9,829 bases of DNA from CAZDAM01 sp964503595 (GTDB lineage Bacteria > Muiribacteriota > UBA6191): positions 1 to 9,829 of the forward strand of contig CAZDAM010000111.1 in assembly GCA_964503595.1 (NCBI GenBank), written 5' to 3'. Below the pieces are notes generated by a model that worked only from the letters and a program-made list of their open reading frames with translations, did not search any database and was not told where the DNA came from. Every line of letters begins with the position of its first letter. Positions within the stretch are counted from its first letter, which is position 1. This document shows, one piece after another, positions 5,361 to 9,829 of the stretch. The position numbers were made by a program, and so were the translations under genes.

Positions 5361-5939
5361 CTATGCGCCTTTCTGGGAAGAAGCCATTTTACGGGCGGCA
5401 CGAGAAGAAGCAACCGTGAAGAACGATTGCAGAGGCAAACTGAAGTTAAACCCCTCAATGTCGCGAGCCCGAATGATTTCATTCAGTTTCAGATTGGAGA
5501 CATCCACAGCGATAAAATCTGGGATGTCTTTGGGAAGGCAGCAGATTTCGGTGTCCTGAGCATTTTGCTGAAGAACCCCACCCTGACGAAGTACACCGAA
5601 TGGAGTTCCGTTTCCTTTGACAGGAACGCGGATCTTTACGGGTTTATCGTCTTCGGTTACCTGAAAATCCACGTGGCGGATTTCAGTACGCATGTGGTTG
5701 TACTGCAGGTTTTTGAAAATCGCAGTTACCGATTTGTCGCCTTCGATATCCACTTGAATCAGACCACTGACACCGCGTTTGCGGATCAGCACTTCTGCGT
5801 CTTTCTGATCCATGGACACTGGGACGCTTTGCCCGGAACCATCATAAATGACACAGGGAATGCGTCCGTCGCGATAAAGACCACGAGTCGTGGATTTACG
5901 AATATCGCTTTCGCGCTTTTGCACTTGGATTGTATACAT
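5361..5939 (-). CDS. rplY: 50S ribosomal protein L25, general stress (CTC) form
   Basis: The 192-residue protein has the L25 5S-rRNA-binding domain (about residues 3-92: RKSTTRGLYRDGRIPCVIYDG, VSGLIQVDI, then the hallmark IFKNLQYNHMRTEIRHVDFQ). The CTC beta domain follows (about 95-185: VKIRVPVKGNGTPFGVLRQGGVLQQ, then LPKDIPDFIAVDVSNLKLNEIIRARDI). Length fits the long form rather than the short enteric L25. The ATG at 5939 is preceded by AAAGGAG (5951-5945) with 5-nt spacing, so the longer upstream reading frame is not used. It is monocistronic here: it ends at the bidirectional terminator and has its own promoter. The frequent partner genes prs and pth are not beside it. The last residues are basic and variable, as is common. 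Confidence 0.95.
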   Translation of the reverse strand: MYTIQVQKRESDIRKSTTRGLYRDGRIPCVIYDGSGQSVPVSMDQKDAEVLIRKRGVSGLIQVDIEGDKSVTAIFKNLQYNHMRTEIRHVDFQVTEDDKPVKIRVPVKGNGTPFGVLRQGGVLQQNAQDTEICCLPKDIPDFIAVDVSNLKLNEIIRARDIEGFNFSLPLQSFFTVASSRAARKMASSQKGA

Positions 5940-5981
5940 GATTGCTCCTTTAGAAATCGCAATTCTGGCAGGAAGACCGCA

Positions 5982-6010
5982 ATAATACCAGTGAGCTATT
6001 CCGGGGTCAA
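5982..6010 (-). promoter_or_regulatory. Sigma70-type promoter of rplY
   Basis: On the minus strand TTGACC (6010-6005) and TATTAT (5987-5982) are separated by exactly 17 bp, a near-consensus housekeeping promoter. Transcription would start near 5975, giving a leader of about 36 nt that contains the AAAGGAG ribosome binding site. This fits the steady strong expression of a ribosomal protein gene. Confidence 0.8.
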
Positions 6011-6021
6011 TGAAAAATGTA

Positions 6022-6057
6022 CTTGAGTGATCAGGGATTTCCAGGGTTCCACTCAGG
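6022..6057. promoter_or_regulatory. Spaced inverted repeat in the rplY-liu divergent region
   Basis: TGAGTG (6024-6029) and CACTCA (6050-6055) are inverted with a 20-bp spacer; the pairing extends to 6022/6057 with one wobble. The repeat lies between the rplY promoter and the carboxylase operon, just upstream of a TATGATATGAT sequence (6072-6082) that could supply a -10 for the carboxylase genes, for which I see no good -35. It may be an operator for a leucine-catabolism regulator. No known site is recognised. Confidence 0.3.
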
Positions 6058-6129
6058 TTCAGAAGCGGGATTATGATATGATTCGTCTCTACAGAAGCCC
6101 TGCAGGTATGAAAGGATGAGGTTACCCGA

Positions 6130-7737
6130 ATGCAGCAACTGAATTCCAGGATTTCTCCGGCCAGTGCCGAATACAAACTCAACCGGGAAGCCATGCTTAA
6201 ACTGGTTTTCGATCTTGATTCCCGGCTTGGTGCTGTGAAGAACAGAGATGATGATTCCTCTGTCATCCGCCATCGGGACCGGGGCAAGCTCTATGTCAGA
6301 GACCGGATCGAGCGCCTTCTGGATACCAACAGCCAGTTCATGGAGTTTTCGGCGCTGGCCGGAGAAGGTCTTTACGGGGTTTCGCCAGCCAGTGCCGGAA
6401 TTGTCACGGGGATTGGCAAGGTGGAGGGTCGTCACTGCATGATTGTGGCCAATGATGCCACCGTCAAAGGCGGCACCTATTTTCCGGTAACAGTGAAGAA
6501 GCATTTAAGGGCTCAGGAAATTGCCCGTGAAAATCATCTGCCCTGTATCTATCTGGTGGATTCGGGTGGGGCCTTTTTACCTTTGCAGTCAGAAGTGTTT
6601 CCGGACCGGGAGCATTTTGGCCGGATCTTCTATAACCAGGCCCAGATGTCAGCTCTGGGAATTCCCCAGATTGCAGTTGTTCTGGGATCCTGTACCGCAG
6701 GTGGAGCCTATGTTCCTGCCATGAGCGATGAAACAGTGATCGTGAAGGAACAGGGAACGATTTTTCTGGCAGGTCCCCCTCTGGTCCAGGCGGCGACGGG
6801 TGAGGTCGTGAGTGATGAAGACCTGGGTGGAGGTGTGGTTCATACCACCATCTCCGGAGTTGCCGATCATCTGGCTTTTAACGATGAGCATGCTCTGGAA
6901 ATCACCCGGAATATTGTGGCCTCAAGGGCGATTCTCAAAGGGCAGGAGCTGGAGCGAAAAGCTCCGGAGGCTCCACTTTATGATCCGGAAGAGCTTCTGG
7001 GTATTGTCGGCGCGGATCTGAAAAAGTCATTTGAAGTCCGCGAAGTGATTGCCCGTCTGGTGGATGGCAGCCGTTTTCATGAATTCAAGTCCGGGTACGG
7101 TTCCACACTGGTTTGCGGATTTGCTCACCTGGATGGTTGGCCCGTTGGGATTCTGGCGAATAACGGAGTTCTGTTTTCTGAAAGTGCCCTGAAAGGGACT
7201 CATTTCATTGAACTGTGTAACCAGAGGGGGATTCCCCTGATCTTCCTGCAGAACATCACCGGCTTCATGGTGGGCAAGAAATATGAACATGAGGGCATAG
7301 CCAAGCACGGAGCCAAAATGGTGATGGCGGTTTCCAATGCCAGAGTGCCCCGCTTTACGGTCATCATTGGCGGGTCGTACGGAGCAGGGAATTACGGCAT
7401 GTGTGGTCGGGCCTATCAGCCACGCCAGCTCTTCATGTGGCCCAATGCCCGCATTTCTGTCATGGGGGGGGAGCAGGCCTCCAATGTCCTTACCACTGTG
7501 AAGGCAGCCCAGCTGAAAAAGGCAGGGAAAACAGTAGATGAAAATGCTCTTTCTTCGATTCGCGAGGAAATTCTCAAAACCTACGAGGAAGAATCCTCTC
7601 CCTGGTTTTCCACAGCAAGACTATGGGATGACGGAGTGATCGATCCAAGAAGAACCCGCCAGGTTCTTGCCCAGGGAATTGCCGTCAGTCTCAATGCTCC
7701 GTTTCAGGCCCCTTCCCAGGGTGTTTTCAGGATGTGA
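6130..7737 (+). CDS. mccB: Methylcrotonyl-CoA carboxylase, carboxyltransferase (beta) subunit
   Basis: The enzyme transfers the carboxyl group from carboxybiotin to 3-methylcrotonyl-CoA in leucine breakdown. At 535 residues it has the normal length for this subunit. The two crotonase-like halves are clear. The N-terminal half has VDSGGAFLPLQ (143-153), FPDREHFGRIFYNQAQMS (157-174) and GSCTAGGAYVPAMSDE (186-201). The C-terminal half has NNGVLFSESALKGTHFIELC (344-363), QNITGFMVGKKYEHEGIAKHG (374-394) and GGSYGAGNYGMCGRAYQPR (414-432), then MWPNARISVMGGEQA. These are the forms seen in methylcrotonyl- and geranyl-CoA carboxylases rather than propionyl- or acetyl-CoA enzymes. The HMG-CoA lyase downstream favours the leucine pathway. 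GAGG at 6118-6121, 8 nt from the ATG, supports the start. It heads the operon; the biotin carboxylase start follows its stop by 1 bp. Confidence 0.93.
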   Translation: MQQLNSRISPASAEYKLNREAMLKLVFDLDSRLGAVKNRDDDSSVIRHRDRGKLYVRDRIERLLDTNSQFMEFSALAGEGLYGVSPASAGIVTGIGKVEGRHCMIVANDATVKGGTYFPVTVKKHLRAQEIARENHLPCIYLVDSGGAFLPLQSEVFPDREHFGRIFYNQAQMSALGIPQIAVVLGSCTAGGAYVPAMSDETVIVKEQGTIFLAGPPLVQAATGEVVSDEDLGGGVVHTTISGVADHLAFNDEHALEITRNIVASRAILKGQELERKAPEAPLYDPEELLGIVGADLKKSFEVREVIARLVDGSRFHEFKSGYGSTLVCGFAHLDGWPVGILANNGVLFSESALKGTHFIELCNQRGIPLIFLQNITGFMVGKKYEHEGIAKHGAKMVMAVSNARVPRFTVIIGGSYGAGNYGMCGRAYQPRQLFMWPNARISVMGGEQASNVLTTVKAAQLKKAGKTVDENALSSIREEILKTYEEESSPWFSTARLWDDGVIDPRRTRQVLAQGIAVSLNAPFQAPSQGVFRM

Positions 7738-7738
7738 C

Positions 7739-9205
7739 ATGCAAAGAATTTTAATTGCCAACCGGGGGGAGATTGCCCTCAGAATTGCGAAAAGTGCCAA
7801 AAAACTGGGAATGTGGGTGATTGGGATGGCATCAGAGCCGGACCAAAATGCCCTTTTTACGGAAAGCTGTGATGAGATTCACCTTCTCAAGGGCGAAACT
7901 CCCTCGGAAACCTATCTGAATCTTGAGGCCATTGAGGAAATCATTCACAGAAGCAGGGCCCAGTTTCTGCATCCTGGATATGGCTTTTTGTCCGAAAGAA
8001 CAAGTCTTCGGGACACTTGCGTCAAAGCGGGGGTTCAATTCATCGGCCCTGATTTTCAGGCCCTTGAAATGATGGGGGATAAAATCACTTCCAAGCGCCT
8101 GATGGAAGAGGGGGGAGTCCCCACGATTCCCGGTTTTTTTCTGGATGGTATGCAGGATTCTGAAATTCTGAGCCAGGCAGAAGCCATTGGCTATCCCCTC
8201 ATGGTCAAGGCTGCTGCTGGAGGCGGAGGAAAGGGCATGCGCCGGGTCAACCAGCCGGGTGAACTGATGGATTCGATTGCTTCCTGTCGGCGCGAGGCCA
8301 GGTCCTCCTTTGGTGATGACAGGATTTTTGTCGAGAAGTTCATCGTCAATCCACGCCATATTGAGGTTCAGATTCTGGGAGATACCCATGGCAATCTGAT
8401 TGCTCTGGGAGAACGTGAGTGCTCGATTCAGCGCCGAAACCAGAAAATCCTGGAAGAATGCCCTTCGTCTTTTGTGGATCAGGCTGTGCGAGAAAAACTC
8501 TGTGAGGCTGCTGTTCTGGCCGGAAAACTGGTGGACTACGTGTCCGCCGGGACAGTTGAATTTGTCATGGGAGAAGATCATTCTTTTTACTTCCTGGAAA
8601 TGAACACAAGGCTTCAGGTGGAGCACCCGGTTACAGAAATGGTTTATGGGGTGGATCTGGTCGAAGAGCAGATCCAGATTGCCAAAGGTTACCCGATTTC
8701 TCATGAGGTGCTTGAGGCCAGGCCCATGGGGCACGCGATTGAAGTTCGAATCTACGCCGAAGAGCCACTTGAGAATTTTATGCCCTCAGCCGGAAGGATT
8801 CTGTCCCTGAATCTTCCTCAGGAGGATCGGAGTCTTCGGCTTGATAATGGGGTGAAAGCTCAGGATGAGATCACGATTTTTTATGATCCGATGCTTCTGA
8901 AACTGATTGCCTGGGGACGGACTAGGGAAGTGGCTGTTTCCCGAATGCTACGGGCTCTGGAAGATGTGGCTGTTCTTGGAATTGAAACCAACACTTCCTT
9001 TCTGAAGGATGTCCTGTCGGATGAAGCCTTCCAGAAAGGGGATATTTCTACTGCATTTCTGGAGGATAGGGATATTCTGGCACGGCATCGTCATCGTTTG
9101 ATGAAAGAACAGCCTGCCCTCAAGGCTGCTGTTGGACTTCTGTGGGTGAGTCAGCGCAGAAGGCCGGACCAGAGTGGATTTGATGTGAAGGGGCTTTCAT
9201 GCTGA
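7739..9205 (+). CDS. mccA: Methylcrotonyl-CoA carboxylase, biotin carboxylase subunit (stand-alone)
   Basis: This 488-residue subunit uses ATP and bicarbonate to carboxylate biotin. All biotin carboxylase landmarks are present: MQRILIANRGEIALRI at the N-terminus, HPGYGFLSE (78-86), the ATP-grasp glycine loop KAAAGGGGKGMR (157-168), HIEVQILGD (207-215), ERECSIQRRNQKILEECP (225-242, with the catalytic Lys of QKILEE at 236) and EMNTRLQVEHPVTE (287-300, Glu/Asn/Arg/Glu active site). The BC C-terminal region ends near 450, and about 40 residues of a following linker remain before the stop. Leucine-pathway alpha subunits are normally one chain of about 660 residues with the biotin domain attached; here the chain stops and the carrier is a separate gene overlapping by 7 bp. 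An upstream ATG at 7667 is rejected because it would overlap mccB by 71 bp and add an unrelated N-terminus. Confidence 0.92.
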   Translation: MQRILIANRGEIALRIAKSAKKLGMWVIGMASEPDQNALFTESCDEIHLLKGETPSETYLNLEAIEEIIHRSRAQFLHPGYGFLSERTSLRDTCVKAGVQFIGPDFQALEMMGDKITSKRLMEEGGVPTIPGFFLDGMQDSEILSQAEAIGYPLMVKAAAGGGGKGMRRVNQPGELMDSIASCRREARSSFGDDRIFVEKFIVNPRHIEVQILGDTHGNLIALGERECSIQRRNQKILEECPSSFVDQAVREKLCEAAVLAGKLVDYVSAGTVEFVMGEDHSFYFLEMNTRLQVEHPVTEMVYGVDLVEEQIQIAKGYPISHEVLEARPMGHAIEVRIYAEEPLENFMPSAGRILSLNLPQEDRSLRLDNGVKAQDEITIFYDPMLLKLIAWGRTREVAVSRMLRALEDVAVLGIETNTSFLKDVLSDEAFQKGDISTAFLEDRDILARHRHRLMKEQPALKAAVGLLWVSQRRRPDQSGFDVKGLSC

Positions 9206-9699
9206 AAACACGCTATAGCTTTCTCAAGCCGGCAGGATTTGAAGATCTGGAACTGACGGTTCATATCTGCCGCCAAAGCGGGCAGGTCCGGATTGAAGAG
9301 GATGTCGCTGCCCTTCTGAACCAGGAGGAACACCAGAAAGTTCTCATTCAGGGAAATAGAAAATCGCCTTTGCATGCTGTTTTTCAGGCCAATCGCCTCT
9401 ATCTGAGTCTTGCGGGCGATCATTTTGTTTTGGAGGAGAAACCGTCCTGGATCGATCTGATGGAGGACGAGGAGCATGGGGGTGAAATCCATGCCAGAAT
9501 GCCATCCAAGGTTCTTCAGGTTCATGCTTCAAAAGACCAGAGGGTGAAGGCCGGGGAACTTCTGTTCATTCTCGAATCCATGAAGATGGAAACCCGGATT
9601 GAAGCTCCCTTTGATGCTGTTGTGCTGGAGGTTCTTGCAGAAGAGGGCCAGATGCTGGCCGCAGATCAGCTGATGATTCGTCTGGAGAAAACTGAATGA
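9199..9699 (+). CDS. Biotin carboxyl carrier subunit with BT-like N-terminal domain
   Basis: The 166-residue product carries the biotin for the carboxylase. Residues 98-163 form the biotinyl domain, with the biotinylation motif ESMKME and target lysine K129, 37 residues from the C-terminus. This is a normal distance. Residues 1-85 form a beta-rich segment that corresponds in position to the BT linker domain of fused methylcrotonyl/propionyl-CoA carboxylase alpha subunits. Together with the upstream biotin carboxylase (488 + 166 residues) it equals one fused alpha chain. AAGG at 9188-9191, 7 nt before the ATG, and the 7-bp overlap with the upstream gene suggest coupled translation. One extra G in the GGGG run at 9190-9193 would join the two into one frame, so either a true split or a frameshift is possible. 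It overlaps the next gene by 4 bp (ATGA). Confidence 0.9.
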   Translation: MLKTRYSFLKPAGFEDLELTVHICRQSGQVRIEEDVAALLNQEEHQKVLIQGNRKSPLHAVFQANRLYLSLAGDHFVLEEKPSWIDLMEDEEHGGEIHARMPSKVLQVHASKDQRVKAGELLFILESMKMETRIEAPFDAVVLEVLAEEGQMLAADQLMIRLEKTE

Positions 9700-9829
9700 C
9701 CGCCGTTCGGGTTGTTGAGGTTGGGGTCCGTGACGGTCTTCAGGCCGTAAGGAAGGTCATTCCGGCCCGCCTGAAAATCCAGCTGGTGGAGAAGCTTCGT
9801 GATGCAGGATTGAAGGAAATCGAACTGAC
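9696..9829 (+). CDS. mvaB: 3-hydroxy-3-methylglutaryl-CoA lyase, 5' end only
   Basis: Only the first 44 codons are inside the window; the gene runs off the right edge. The start reads VRVVEVGVRDGLQ (4-16), matching the strand-1 motif EVGPRDGLQ of HMG-CoA lyase with its catalytic Arg-Asp, followed by IPARLKIQLVEKLRDAGLKEIEL, which matches the next helix and strand of the TIM barrel. The usual Pro before Arg is Val here, and the usual NE after GLQ is AV. The enzyme cleaves HMG-CoA to acetyl-CoA and acetoacetate, the last step of leucine breakdown. This agrees with the carboxylase genes upstream. It is translationally coupled through ATGA. Related DRE-TIM enzymes cannot be excluded from so short a piece. 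Confidence 0.8.
   Translation, partial: MTAVRVVEVGVRDGLQAVRKVIPARLKIQLVEKLRDAGLKEIEL

Noticed and set aside
6024..6055. Inverted repeat considered as a terminator for either divergent gene.
   Set aside because: Genes on both sides point away from it and the 20-nt spacer with 6-bp arms and no T-run is unsuitable for termination.
5940..6287. N-terminal extension of L25 to a 308-residue protein.
   Set aside because: L25 begins at the ATG at 5939 behind a perfect AAAGGAG, and the sigma70 promoter lies inside the proposed extension.
7832..8734. 300-residue open frame on the minus strand inside the biotin carboxylase gene.
   Set aside because: The plus-strand product has every catalytic motif of biotin carboxylase; the antisense product resembles no family and has no start signals.

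Overview
The window reads as an ordinary chromosomal segment of a Gram-negative (two-membrane) bacterium. Evidence for this is a type IV pilus / type II secretion-like inner-membrane platform, a Sec-exported surface-type protein, the CTC form of ribosomal protein L25 and a leucine-degradation operon. Genes are tightly packed with 1-20 bp overlaps, base composition looks balanced by eye, and I see no mobile element, CRISPR array, tRNA or rRNA. I cannot assign a phylum from the sequence alone.

Layout. (1) 1-72: a strong terminator-like hairpin followed by a second hairpin, probably the end of an upstream unit. (2) 73-549: a weakly coding stretch holding at best one small hypothetical gene, which may be the 3' part of a gene broken by an in-frame TGA. 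(3) 550-5224: five co-directional, overlapping or abutting genes. They are a secreted Tyr/Gly/Gln-rich protein with a duplicated 72-residue helical unit, a polytopic ICMT-type membrane methyltransferase, a PilM/GspL-like actin-fold protein, a PilN-like bitopic protein, and a PilO-like protein that appears fused to a PilP/GspC-like domain. A perfect 12-bp hairpin lies between the stop of the first gene and the bulk of the second. (4) 5225-5360: convergent gene ends with a near-perfect bidirectional terminator. (5) 5361-5939, minus strand: rplY/ctc with a very clear sigma70 promoter and Shine-Dalgarno. (6) 6130-9829, plus strand: methylcrotonyl-CoA carboxylase beta subunit, a separate biotin carboxylase subunit, a separate biotin carrier subunit, and the 5' end of a 3-hydroxy-3-methylglutaryl-CoA lyase.

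How the genes work together. The right half is a leucine/isovalerate catabolic operon (liu type). The biotin carboxylase charges biotin on the carrier protein, the beta subunit carboxylates 3-methylcrotonyl-CoA, and the lyase would cleave HMG-CoA at the end of the pathway. Its alpha subunit is split into two overlapping genes where the usual enzyme has one chain.

The left half is the more novel part. It is a compact pilMNO-like cassette with a PilO-PilP fusion, degenerate nucleotide-binding motifs in PilM, no recognisable PilM-docking motif in PilN and no secretin gene downstream. It is co-transcribed, by layout, with an aromatic low-complexity exported protein and a membrane methyltransferase. 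I infer that this is a divergent pilus/secretion platform, possibly dedicated to or assembled with the exported protein. That link rests only on gene order.
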